Both the position numbers and the translations under genes were made by a program. This document shows, piece after piece, positions 24,975 through 32,660 of a stretch of 64,000 nucleotides of DNA. Source of the DNA: Planctomycetota bacterium (GTDB lineage: Bacteria; Planctomycetota; PLA2; JAEUHO01); assembly GCA_020631815.1 (NCBI GenBank), contig JACKGW010000003.1, positions 62,001 through 126,000 on the forward strand. The letters run 5' to 3'. Position 1 is the first letter of the stretch; every line of letters starts with the position of its first letter. The notes under the pieces are model-generated. The model was not told the DNA's origin. It ran no database searches and was given only the letters and a program-made list of their open reading frames with translations.

Positions 24975-26026
24975 GCGATCCACATCGCGTCGCCGTAGGA
25001 GAAGAAGCGGTACCCGGAAGCGACGGCCTCGCGATACGCGGCCAACACCGACTCGCGGCCCGCGAACGCCGAGACCAGGGCCAGCAGCGTCGAACGCGGC
25101 AGGTGGAAGTTGGTGAGCAGCGCATCCACCACGCGGAAGCGATAGCCGGGCTGGATCAGCAGCCGCGTCGCGCCGGGCCCTGCGCGCGGCAGGTCGTCGG
25201 GCGTGTCCGCGGCGGCCGCCTCCAGCGTGCGCACGCTCGTCGTACCCACCGCCACGACGCGCCCGCCCCGCTCGCGCGCGGCGCGTACGGCGTCCGCCGT
25301 CGCCGCGGGCACGTCGTAGTGCTCCTGGTGCATGGCGTGGTCGTCGAGATCGTCGGTGCGTACGGGCTCGAACGTGCCCAGACCCACGTGCAGCGTGACG
25401 GGCGCCACGACGACGCCGCGCGCCCGGATCGCGTCGAGCAGCGCCTCCGTCAGGTGCAGGCCCGCGGTGGGCGCGGCGGCGGCCCCTTCGTGAGCCGCGT
25501 AGACCGTCTGGTAGCGCTCGCGGTCCAGCGCCTGGTCCGCCCCGTCTTCGCGACGGATGTAGGGCGGCAGCGGCATGCGCCCGTGGGCTTCCAAGAGCGC
25601 GTCCATGGTGCTGCCGCAGGCCTCGACGACGTGGCGACCCTCACCCTGCGATGCGAGATGCCGCAGGCGGGGCAGGCCGTCCACCACCAGCTCCTCGCCG
25701 GCTTGCAGCGTCCCGCCGGCCTTCACCTGGGCGAGCCACGCCATGCCGCCGCCCGGGGCCGGCTCGGCCAGCGGCTCGAGCACGAGCAGCTCCACGCGAC
25801 CGCCCGTGGCGCGCCACGCCGTGAGGCGACAGGGCCGCACGCGCGTGTCGTTGACCACGAGGACGTCGCCGGGCTCGAGGCGCTGCACGAGATCCGGCAC
25901 CTGGCGGTGCTGGACGGCGCCCGAGCGCCGATCGAGCACCAAGAGGCGGGCCGCGTCACGGTGCGGCGGCGGGGCCTGCGCAATCTGCTCCGGCGGCAGG
26001 TCGTAGTCCAGGAGGTCCAAGCGCAC
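24971..26026 (-). CDS. queA: tRNA preQ1-34 S-adenosylmethionine ribosyltransferase-isomerase QueA
   Basis: A 351-residue QueA. Typical blocks are FDYDLPPEQIAQ-type LLDYDLPPEQIAQ, GDVLVVNDTRV, MPLPPYIRRE, YQTVYA (with AAPTAGLHLTEALL), HVGLGTFEPV, EHYDVP and TTSVRTLE. It transfers the ribosyl part of SAM to preQ1 in tRNA, forming epoxyqueuosine for QueG. It starts with GTG at 26026. TAGCGT (26041-26036, minus) lies 9 bases before the start with no Shine-Dalgarno, suggesting a leaderless mRNA. First gene of the queA-queG-glycosyltransferase operon, divergent from the alpha/beta hydrolase gene. Confidence 0.95.
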   Translation of the reverse strand: MRLDLLDYDLPPEQIAQAPPPHRDAARLLVLDRRSGAVQHRQVPDLVQRLEPGDVLVVNDTRVRPCRLTAWRATGGRVELLVLEPLAEPAPGGGMAWLAQVKAGGTLQAGEELVVDGLPRLRHLASQGEGRHVVEACGSTMDALLEAHGRMPLPPYIRREDGADQALDRERYQTVYAAHEGAAAAPTAGLHLTEALLDAIRARGVVVAPVTLHVGLGTFEPVRTDDLDDHAMHQEHYDVPAATADAVRAARERGGRVVAVGTTSVRTLEAAAADTPDDLPRAGPGATRLLIQPGYRFRVVDALLTNFHLPRSTLLALVSAFAGRESVLAAYREAVASGYRFFSYGDAMWIA

Positions 26027-26035
26027 GGTGGGCGG

Positions 26036-26062
26036 ACGCTACCACGGGGCCGCTCCTACAAT
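26036..26062. promoter_or_regulatory. divergent -10 boxes for leaderless transcripts
   Basis: On the minus strand TAGCGT (26041-26036) is 9 bases before the GTG of queA. On the plus strand TACAAT (26057-26062) is 10 bases before the ATG at 26073. Neither start has a Shine-Dalgarno in its short leader. The position of TACAAT also argues against the ATG at 26061, which overlaps it. Confidence 0.45.
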
Positions 26063-26072
26063 GCGCGACCCC

Positions 26073-28121
26073 ATGGGTCGTCGCCTGCGCTTCCTGCCTC
26101 TCGTGCTCCTCGTCGTGGGCGCTGCCGTTGCGTCGGCGGACGTGCTGGTGCCCAAGCGCGGCAAGCGGGCCGAGGGCACCCTCGTCAAGCAGGACGCCAG
26201 CGAGGTGGTCCTCAACATCTACTTCTCGCCCAACCCGGGCGTGACGAACTCGGAGCACCTGCTGCGGGTGCCCGCCGCCGACGTGAAGGAAGCCACCGTC
26301 GCGGGCCCGCCCGAGGTGGACTTCCACAAGCGGCTCGACGCCGCGGACCACGCCAACGCGGATGCCCTGGCCGAGATCGCGCGCTTCGCCGAGGAGCACA
26401 AGCTGAAGGCCGAGGCCGAGATGGCGTGGGCGCTCGTGCTGGCCGTGGATGCCACGCGGAAGGATGCGCTCAAGGGCGTGGGCAGCGCCGCCACGTGGAA
26501 GAAGCTGTCCACGGAGCAGCTCCAGCTGAACGGCGCCGCGCGGGACGCGCTGAAGGCCTACGTCGAGGAGACGGACGTCGCCAAGCTCGACGAGCTGGCA
26601 AAGACGCTCGCGAGCACCGGATGGCTGCGCAAGCCCGAGGAGCTCGAGCGTCGACGTCGCAGCCAGGGCGAGACGCGGGGCCTCGTCGAAGACCTGCCGG
26701 TTTCCTGGAACGCCAGCGAGCACGACGACGCGGTGGCCACGTGGTACGTCCCACGCACCTACACGCCCACGCGCTCGTGGCCGTTGATCGTGGGACTACA
26801 CGGAGGCGGCCCCGGTGGGCTCGCTGGCGACGAAGTCGTGGGCAGCGGTCCGAGCGCCATGAACTTCTACCGGGATCTCGCCGAGCAACGCGGGTTCCTG
26901 GTGGTCTGCCCCACGGCGCTGGTGGCCAGCTGGGGGCAGCCGCGCAACGAGCAGCTGGTGCGCGACGTCATCCAGGAAGCGCTGCACCGCTTCGCGATCG
27001 ACCCCGACCGCGTGTACCTGACCGGCCACTCCATGGGCGGGTTCGGCACGTGGGCCCTGGCGCCGCGACTTGCCGACGAGCTGGCCGCCGTCTCCCCCAT
27101 GGCGGGCGCAGGCGGCGGTGCCGTGCCCACCTTGGTCAAGACGCGCACGCCGATCTTCATCTATCACAGCGCCGACGACTTCATCGACGTCAACAGCGAC
27201 CGCGCCGCCGCGAAGCAGCTGAAGGACAGCGACCTCGACTTCGTCTACACGGAGCTGCCCGACCAAGGCCACGGCTTCCCCGAGTCGATCCGCAAGGACC
27301 TGTTCGACTTCTTCGCGCCTCGGCGCCTCTACGAGAAGAAGCGGAAGAGCGCGTGGCCACGGTGCTCGCTCGACGGCAAGCCGAGCAAGGACGAAGCCCA
27401 CTGGCTCGGCGATCCGCTGGAAGTGGTCTCGGGTTCCCAGCCGGCGCTCGGGGACGTGGTCGACCGCCTGGCGCTCGGCGGCGGCTGCGCACGCCGCGCC
27501 GCCGACGTGCTCATCGCGACGAAGCCAGACGGCGCGTCCGCTGCGCTGGCCAAGCTGCTGAAGGCGGGCAAGGCGCCGCCATCGGCGCGTGCCGAAGCCG
27601 CGCGTGTGCTGGGCGCCTTGGGGGATCGCGACGTCGCCACGCCGGCGCTGGAACGTGCGCTGGCGCTCGAGGCCTCGCGTGCCGAGAGCGTGGTGGTCGT
27701 GGCCGCCGCCAAAGCCGCCGCCGCACTCGACGCAAAGGACGTGCTCGACAAGGTCGAGAGCGCACTCCAACGCTGGAGCGACTTCCATCGCGGCAAGGTC
27801 TCTGGCGGCACGATGGACTTCGCCGACTGGGAGCGCTCGCTCGGCGTGCTCGTGCCCTTGGTGACCACGTGGGGTGCGCTGGCCGAGTCGGGTCGCTCGC
27901 CCTCGCCGCTCTGCAAGCACGTCGTCGACGGCGTGCTGGCGATGGGCCACGACGTGCGCACGTCCGATCGCGTGCCGCAGGACCCGAGCGTCCTGCGCGT
28001 TGCGCTCGCCAAGGCGCTGGCCGCCGCGTACGCCAAGGTGGGCGCCGGCGACGATGTGAAGGCGCGCCTGGTCGAGGTGCTGGCCGCCGACCCCAAGGCC
28101 CAGGCCGCCGCGCAGAGCTGA
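26073..28121 (+). CDS. secreted alpha/beta hydrolase (esterase-like)
   Basis: A 682-residue protein with a signal peptide (MGRRLRFLPLVLLVVGAAVASA). A first region (about 25-190) reads like a repeat/scaffold domain with a KRAEGTLVKQDASEVVLN start. The central alpha/beta-hydrolase domain (about 215-425) has the oxyanion region LIVGLHGGGPGG, the nucleophile elbow YLTGHSMGGFGTWAL (GHSMGG), an Asp-containing FIYHSADDFIDVN, and the catalytic His in LPDQGHGFPE. This is the PHB-depolymerase/feruloyl-esterase-like group. The C-terminal 260 residues are Ala-rich alpha-helical (HEAT-like). Probable periplasmic esterase; substrate unknown. ATG at 26073 is preferred because of the signal peptide and the -10 position. 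Confidence 0.8.
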   Translation: MGRRLRFLPLVLLVVGAAVASADVLVPKRGKRAEGTLVKQDASEVVLNIYFSPNPGVTNSEHLLRVPAADVKEATVAGPPEVDFHKRLDAADHANADALAEIARFAEEHKLKAEAEMAWALVLAVDATRKDALKGVGSAATWKKLSTEQLQLNGAARDALKAYVEETDVAKLDELAKTLASTGWLRKPEELERRRRSQGETRGLVEDLPVSWNASEHDDAVATWYVPRTYTPTRSWPLIVGLHGGGPGGLAGDEVVGSGPSAMNFYRDLAEQRGFLVVCPTALVASWGQPRNEQLVRDVIQEALHRFAIDPDRVYLTGHSMGGFGTWALAPRLADELAAVSPMAGAGGGAVPTLVKTRTPIFIYHSADDFIDVNSDRAAAKQLKDSDLDFVYTELPDQGHGFPESIRKDLFDFFAPRRLYEKKRKSAWPRCSLDGKPSKDEAHWLGDPLEVVSGSQPALGDVVDRLALGGGCARRAADVLIATKPDGASAALAKLLKAGKAPPSARAEAARVLGALGDRDVATPALERALALEASRAESVVVVAAAKAAAALDAKDVLDKVESALQRWSDFHRGKVSGGTMDFADWERSLGVLVPLVTTWGALAESGRSPSPLCKHVVDGVLAMGHDVRTSDRVPQDPSVLRVALAKALAAAYAKVGAGDDVKARLVEVLAADPKAQAAAQS

Positions 28122-28412
28122 GCGCGCGAGAGCCCAAAACGACAGCGCCCGCCCGGACCCTGGGAGGATTCCGGACGGGCGTGAGGGGAAAGGCCCCGCG
28201 GGACTCCGGCGACCCCCGACCTTCGGGGGTCTCCCGCGGGGCGGGTTTCCGACATCTCCAAGTGCAGGTGCCCCGCCGAACCGACGCCGTACGTCGATTT
28301 TTCGGGACGGCGCCCGCCAAGCCCTGATTTCAGGACTTCAGACGGTGTCTCCCATTGTTCGTATTCTGTTCGTGTCGCCCACGCTTGACCGCGGCGGGGC
28401 GGGGAGAACGAC
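28122..28412 (+). other. structured intergenic region before the HNH-RuvB gene
   Basis: A 291-base gap with dense secondary structure. GCCCGCCCGG (28147-28156) faces CCGGACGGGC (28171-28180) with one mismatch. GCCCCGCGGGA (28193-28203) pairs perfectly with TCCCGCGGGGC (28232-28242) and encloses GACCCCCGA (28211-28219) paired with TCGGGGGTC (28223-28231). CCTGA-TT-TCAGG (28323-28334) is a third hairpin. A locally AT-richer patch follows, with TTCAGA (28337) and TATTCT (28362-28367) as a weak promoter. The first structures could terminate the hydrolase transcript; the rest may be a regulatory leader or a small RNA. Confidence 0.5.
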
Positions 28413-30689
28413 ATGGGACGCCAGGCTGTTTCGACCGCTCCACGGCACCACTCGGCCCACCTGCCAACCCACCTCCGCCCCCTCCGCCTGCTGCCTGGCG
28501 GTGGCGCCTCGCTGGTCCGCGAAGCGGCGCCTCCCCTTGGCTCGGGTCCCGCCCACCCGCCGCAGCTCGCCCCCCTCCAGCTCGTCAGCGGGCTGCCCGT
28601 GCCGTCCATCGTCCACGAGCTGCGGCGCGGCCAACGACTGGGCGACATCGCCAACCGGGCGCTCGCCTTCTACATGGCCGAGCTCGCGGACCGCACGGGG
28701 TGGAAGGAGCTGGGGAGCCCCACGCTCGCGCACTTCGCCGAAGCCCATCTCGACATGGATCGGCGACGCGCCGCCGAGCTTCGCGACGTCGGCCTCATGC
28801 TTCGCGACCACCCCGCTATCGACGACACGTTCCGCCAGGGCGGCATCGCGTGGTGCAAGCTCACGGCGATCGCGCGTGTCGTGTCGCCGGCCCACGAGAT
28901 CGCGTGGCTGGCGCGCGCCGTGGATCACGACCTCGAGAGCCTCAAGAAGGCGGTGCGCAACAGCAAGCCCGGGGGGCCTCCTCCCAAGCAAGGCAAGGGC
29001 AAGGGCATCCCCGAGGTGCGCTACCCCATCCGCATCGTCCACGACGCCGTCACCAAGCGCCTGTGGGAGCAAGTGCGCGAGAGCCTGTCGGAGGAGCTGG
29101 GCGTCGTCCTGACCGACGATGACGTGCATCGCATCCTGTCCGAACGCCACCTCGCCGGTCGCGGCGGTGCGTCACGGCCGGTGTACCGCATCGAGCTCAA
29201 GCAGCAGTGCGTGCACGAGGACTGCCCCTCGCACCTGTCCATCGAGACGGCCGACGGTCCGGTCCCGGCCGCCACGCTCGACGCGCCCGACCGCAAGACG
29301 CCGCCGTGGATGCGATCGCTCGTCCTCGAGCGCGACGGCGTGATGTGCCGCAATTGCGGCAGTCGCCAGCGGCTCCAAGCCCATCACGTGATCTTCCGGG
29401 AGAATGGCGGCCCCACGCAGCTGTCCAACCTCGCCACGCTCTGCAGCAGCTGCCACGGGCTGCTGCACGCGGGGCACTTGGTGGCCCGGGGCGACCACGC
29501 CGCGACCTGTCGGTTCGAGTCGCCGCACGCCGAGGCCCTACGGGAAGCCGCGCAAGCTTCTCGGCGGGCCCTCGTGATCGATCCCACGCCGCCGCGCGCG
29601 CCACGGCCTCAGCCGCTCACGCTGGAGACGCTGCCCTCGCGCGTCCAGGTCGGCTGGTGGGCTCGCTGCGCCGACGCTCTGCGCACCGGCGACGGTGGGC
29701 GCATCGACCTCGTGCCCGGCTTCGTCCCGCCGGCCGAGGGGGAGATGCCGAAATTGCGGCAAGATCAAAGCCCGGAAGAACGGGCTCCCCAGGCCACGGC
29801 GTTCGATGGGCTGCGCGGGCGAGACCGCCTCGTGGACCGCCTGCAAGTCTGGGCGACGGACGCCGAGAGCGACGGCACACCGTTCCCTCATGCGCTGTTC
29901 GTCGGCTCCGCCGGAACCGGCAAGACCACGCTGGCGCGAGCGGTCGCCAAGCGCATGGGCGCGCACCTCACCACGGCCATGGGCAACCGCGCGAGCGACC
30001 CGACCACGCTCTTGGGCCTGTTGGCCGGCCTTCGCGAGGGCGATGCGCTGTTCCTGGACGAGATCCACTCGCTGCCCCGCAAGGTCATGGAGCTGCTCTA
30101 CGAGGCCATGACCGACCGGCAGGTCACGCTCACCATCAACCAGGGAGCGCGCTCGCGTGAGATCGTGCTGGAGCTGCCGCGGTTCACGCTGCTGGCCGCC
30201 ACCACGGAGGAGATGGAGGTTCCCGACGCCCTGCGCAGCCGTTTCCGCATGGTGGAGCGGCTCACGTTGATGACGCCGGCACAGCTGGCCGAGATCGCCA
30301 TGGACGTGGCCAGCCGCCGGGGCTTCACGCTGCAGCTGACGGCGGCCCTCTTGATCGCCCAGGCGGCGGGGGGAAGCCCGCGCAGGGTGGGCGCCCTGGT
30401 GCAGGCGATCCGTGCGCAGGTGGCCCGCCACGAGGGCCTGGCCGCGCCCGTCGGCCGTGGTGCCGTACGTGCGGCGCTCGAGCGGCTCGATCTCGACGAG
30501 ACCGGCCTGGACCCCGAGCATCGCCGCTACCTGGAGGAGCTGGCGGCCGCCCGCGGCCCCGTCACGCTTTGCCGAATTGCGGCCTATCTCGGCCTGCCGG
30601 AGGCCGCGGTCCGCAAGCGCATCGAGCCCCTGCTCTTCAAGCTCGGCCTCGTGGATGTCACCGCGCGCGGGCGCGTGCTGTTGACCTAG
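28413..30689 (+). CDS. HNH endonuclease fused to RuvB-like AAA+ ATPase
   Basis: A 758-residue fusion. Residues 1-230 resemble the helical DUF222-like N-terminus of many HNH proteins (ELADRTGWKELGSPTLAHFAEAHLDMDRRRA). The HNH domain (about 295-355) reads RSLVLERDGVMCRNCGS, LQAHHVIFRENGGPTQLSNL, CSSCHGLLHAGHL with both Cys pairs. From about 465 a RuvB-type AAA+ module follows: Walker A GSAGTGKTT (near 498), Walker B LFLDEIHSLP (near 547), sensor 1 LLAATTEE, Arg finger LRSRFR (near 608) and a RuvB-like winged helix (GLDPEHRRYLEEL ... LVDVTARGRVLLT). It should cut DNA under the control of an ATP-driven motor, as in repair, recombination or defence. The start has GGGGAG 8 bases before ATG. Its stop shares CTAG with the yebC stop. 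Confidence 0.88.
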   Translation: MGRQAVSTAPRHHSAHLPTHLRPLRLLPGGGASLVREAAPPLGSGPAHPPQLAPLQLVSGLPVPSIVHELRRGQRLGDIANRALAFYMAELADRTGWKELGSPTLAHFAEAHLDMDRRRAAELRDVGLMLRDHPAIDDTFRQGGIAWCKLTAIARVVSPAHEIAWLARAVDHDLESLKKAVRNSKPGGPPPKQGKGKGIPEVRYPIRIVHDAVTKRLWEQVRESLSEELGVVLTDDDVHRILSERHLAGRGGASRPVYRIELKQQCVHEDCPSHLSIETADGPVPAATLDAPDRKTPPWMRSLVLERDGVMCRNCGSRQRLQAHHVIFRENGGPTQLSNLATLCSSCHGLLHAGHLVARGDHAATCRFESPHAEALREAAQASRRALVIDPTPPRAPRPQPLTLETLPSRVQVGWWARCADALRTGDGGRIDLVPGFVPPAEGEMPKLRQDQSPEERAPQATAFDGLRGRDRLVDRLQVWATDAESDGTPFPHALFVGSAGTGKTTLARAVAKRMGAHLTTAMGNRASDPTTLLGLLAGLREGDALFLDEIHSLPRKVMELLYEAMTDRQVTLTINQGARSREIVLELPRFTLLAATTEEMEVPDALRSRFRMVERLTLMTPAQLAEIAMDVASRRGFTLQLTAALLIAQAAGGSPRRVGALVQAIRAQVARHEGLAAPVGRGAVRAALERLDLDETGLDPEHRRYLEELAAARGPVTLCRIAAYLGLPEAAVRKRIEPLLFKLGLVDVTARGRVLLT
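29346..29361. repeat. palindromic AATT motif, copy 1 of 3
   Basis: TGCCGCAATTGCGGCA is a perfect 16-base palindrome inside the HNH-RuvB gene, coding for the CxxC region. A near copy TGCCGAAATTGCGGCA lies at 29746-29761 (15 of 16 identical) and a third, TGCCGAATTGCGGCC, at 30570-30584. The three copies do not all share a codon frame, so they are not a repeated peptide. Confidence 0.6.
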
Positions 30690-31408
30690 GCGAGGGAGTG
30701 GAAGACGCGCTGGACGTCGTCGTCCTGCTCCAGCGCGTCCACCAGCTCGAGCACTTCGGTCGCCTGGTCCTCCGGCAGCTCGATCGGTGCCTGGCAGATG
30801 TACTCGGTGCCGCTCGACATGGGCTCGATGCCGCGCTCTTCGAGCGCGCGCTGCATGGGGCCGAGGTCGGTGAAGCCGGTGCGAACGACGAGCTGGCGCA
30901 CACCGTCCTCCGACTCGCCCTCGAGCATCTCTTCGAGGCCGTGGTCGATCAGCTCGAGCTCTAGCTCGTCGGCGTCGAGACCCTCGGCCTTGAGCCGGAA
31001 CACGGCCATGCGCTGGAACTGGAAGGCGACGCTCCCCGAGTTGCCCAGGTTGCCGCCCTTGGACTTGAAGATGGAGCGCACGTTGGCGACGGTGCGCGTG
31101 CCATTGTCGGTCGCGGCTTCCACCAAGAGGGCCACGCCGTGGGGCGCGTAGCCCTCGTAGACGATCTCTTCGTAGTCGACCGCGTCTTGGCCCGAGGCGC
31201 GGCGGATGGCGGCCTCGACCTTGTCCTTGGGCATGTTCAGCGCGCGGGCGTTCTGCATGACGCGGCGCAGCTGCGGGTTGGCCTCCGGGCTGGGGCCGCC
31301 GGACTTGACCGCGATGGCGATGTCCTTGGCGAGGCGGCTGAACTGCTTCGAGACGCGGTTCCAGCGCGCAAACATGGTGGTCTTGCGCTTCTCGAAGATG
31401 CGGCCCAT
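30686..31408 (-). CDS. YebC/PmpR family DNA-binding translational/transcriptional regulator
   Basis: A 240-residue YebC/TACO1-family protein. The start MGRIFEKRKTTMFARWNRVSKQF corresponds to the usual MAGHSKWANIKHRK region but in a variant form. PEANPQLRRVMQNARALNMPKDKVEAAIRRASG and EGYAPHGVALLVEAATDN are diagnostic. Family members bind DNA as regulators or help ribosomes at proline stretches. The ATG at 31408 has GGAGG 6-7 bases before it. The gene is convergent with the HNH-RuvB gene, and the two TAG stops overlap in the palindrome CTAG at 30686-30689. Confidence 0.9.
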   Translation of the reverse strand: MGRIFEKRKTTMFARWNRVSKQFSRLAKDIAIAVKSGGPSPEANPQLRRVMQNARALNMPKDKVEAAIRRASGQDAVDYEEIVYEGYAPHGVALLVEAATDNGTRTVANVRSIFKSKGGNLGNSGSVAFQFQRMAVFRLKAEGLDADELELELIDHGLEEMLEGESEDGVRQLVVRTGFTDLGPMQRALEERGIEPMSSGTEYICQAPIELPEDQATEVLELVDALEQDDDVQRVFHSLA

Positions 31409-31443
31409 GGGTTGCCTCCGGGTACCCCCGGAGCCTACCCCGC

Positions 31444-32427
31444 CTACCGTCCCCCGGGCCGCATGATGCGTGTGCGCTCCCGGATCAGGGGCCCCTGATC
31501 GAGGTAGACCACGTCGTTGCCGCGCGGTGCCAGGCCGATCCGGCCAAACAGCTGCCCGACATCGGCAAACTCGACGCGGGCCAAGTGACGGTCGGCGATG
31601 GGGCGCAGGATGCGCGTCCCGAGCCAGGCGTCGGCAGCGTCGATCAGCTCCAACCCCCGGGTGGCCCCCATGCGCGCCCCGTAGGCGCGCCACCAGTACG
31701 TGATCACGTCGTCGAGGCTGCGCTTGCCCCCCGTGCGACGGCGAAGCTCGAGGTCCATGTCCAGCGCCATGGCCGCCCCGCCCCAGTACACGCGCCAGTA
31801 GCCGTGCGTGCGCTGCATGAGGCGGCTCTCCTCGACCAGCGGGAGGCCCGAGCCGCGTGAGGCGCCGCGGTAGAAGCCATCGGCCAGCTTGCCCCAGCCC
31901 TCGGGCTCGGACTGGAAGCCGCCGCGCGTGCGGAGCACCTCTTGGTAGTAGGTGACGAACCCCTCGTTGATCCACGCGTCGGTGCGATCAATGCGCGGGA
32001 AGGCGAGATGGATCATCTCGTGGATGGCCACCCACTCGCCGGGCAGCTCGTCGTCGGTGGCTGTACGGCAGAGGAAGAGGTCGAGGCGCTCCTCTTCGCG
32101 GCGCACGGCTTGGCCGAAGATCACGGGATCGCCCGAGCGTCCGCCGGGCTTCACGGTGACGCGCACCTGCGGCACGGGGAAGCGGCCGTGCAGCCCCGAC
32201 ACGGTTCGCGCTGCCGCGCGCAGCCAGCGCTCGATGCCCGCACGCGTTGCGCGGCGCGGCCCGCGCTCTACCGTCACATCGAAGCGGGCTCCGCCTTCCT
32301 GGAAGGCGAAGTGCTCCTGCTGGTCGATCTCCTGAACGACCGCGGTCGACTCGGAGGCCCAAGCGATGTGTGACGCGGGCAAGGCCAGGGCGAGCAGGAG
32401 GAGCGGGAGCAAGGAGCGCGTGTGCAC
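31444..32427 (-). CDS. exported gluzincin-like metallopeptidase
   Basis: A 327-residue protein with a signal peptide (LLPLLLLALALPASHIAWA). The zinc motif HEMIHLAFP (HExxH) is followed about 16 residues later by AWINEGFVTYYQE, where NEGF supplies the third zinc ligand, the pattern of the peptidase_MA/M61 gluzincins. GGAAMALDMDLELRRRTGGKRSLDDV is the usual helix after the site. It probably cleaves peptides outside the cytoplasm. It starts with GTG at 32427. It is co-oriented with yebC (35-base gap) and divergent from tRNA-Lys. Confidence 0.82.
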   Translation of the reverse strand: MHTRSLLPLLLLALALPASHIAWASESTAVVQEIDQQEHFAFQEGGARFDVTVERGPRRATRAGIERWLRAAARTVSGLHGRFPVPQVRVTVKPGGRSGDPVIFGQAVRREEERLDLFLCRTATDDELPGEWVAIHEMIHLAFPRIDRTDAWINEGFVTYYQEVLRTRGGFQSEPEGWGKLADGFYRGASRGSGLPLVEESRLMQRTHGYWRVYWGGAAMALDMDLELRRRTGGKRSLDDVITYWWRAYGARMGATRGLELIDAADAWLGTRILRPIADRHLARVEFADVGQLFGRIGLAPRGNDVVYLDQGPLIRERTRIMRPGGR

Positions 32428-32456
32428 CCCGGCACCCTATCCGAGGCCGTGGGGCC

Positions 32457-32462
32457 TACAAT
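32457..32462 (+). promoter_or_regulatory. -10 box of the tRNA-Lys gene
   Basis: TACAAT lies 26 bases upstream of the first base of tRNA-Lys. No clear -35 was found at the expected distance. Confidence 0.4.
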
Positions 32463-32488
32463 CCGGCTTGCGCCTCCGTGGCGCGCCC

Positions 32489-32563
32489 GGGGGCATAGCT
32501 CAGCGGTAGAGCCGCGGCCTTTTAAGCCGTAGGTCGGGGGTTCGAATCCCTCTGCCCCTACCA
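32489..32563 (+). tRNA. tRNA-Lys (anticodon TTT)
   Basis: A 75-base cloverleaf. The acceptor arm GGGGGCA pairs with TGCCCCT (one G-T pair at the end), the D arm is GCTC/GAGC, the anticodon stem GCGGC/GCCGT encloses CTTTTAA with anticodon TTT, and the T arm GGGGG/CCCTC encloses TTCGAAT. The discriminator base is A and the CCA end is encoded (32561-32563). It reads AAA and, by wobble, AAG codons. Confidence 0.97.
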
Positions 32564-32623
32564 CCCACCCTCCCGACGATGCCGATTTGGGCGAGGGGCG
32601 CAGCGGACGTCCTCCGTATCGTG

Positions 32624-32656
32624 CCTCCTTGGGTACCCAAGCGGCAACGAAGGAGG
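32624..32656 (+). promoter_or_regulatory. possible Shine-Dalgarno-sequestering leader hairpin
   Basis: CCTCCTT (32624-32630) is perfectly complementary to the Shine-Dalgarno AAGGAGG (32650-32656) of the Gly-rich lipoprotein gene. It overlaps a competing perfect palindrome CTTGGGTACCCAAG (32628-32641). The two structures exclude each other, so the leader could switch the ribosome site on and off. Confidence 0.4.
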
Positions 32657-32660
32657 ATCG

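Noticed and set aside
28413..30689. HNH and RuvB parts considered as two genes joined by an assembly error.
   Set aside because: The frame is continuous through a Pro-rich linker with consistent codon use, and no start or ribosome site is evident before the ATPase part.
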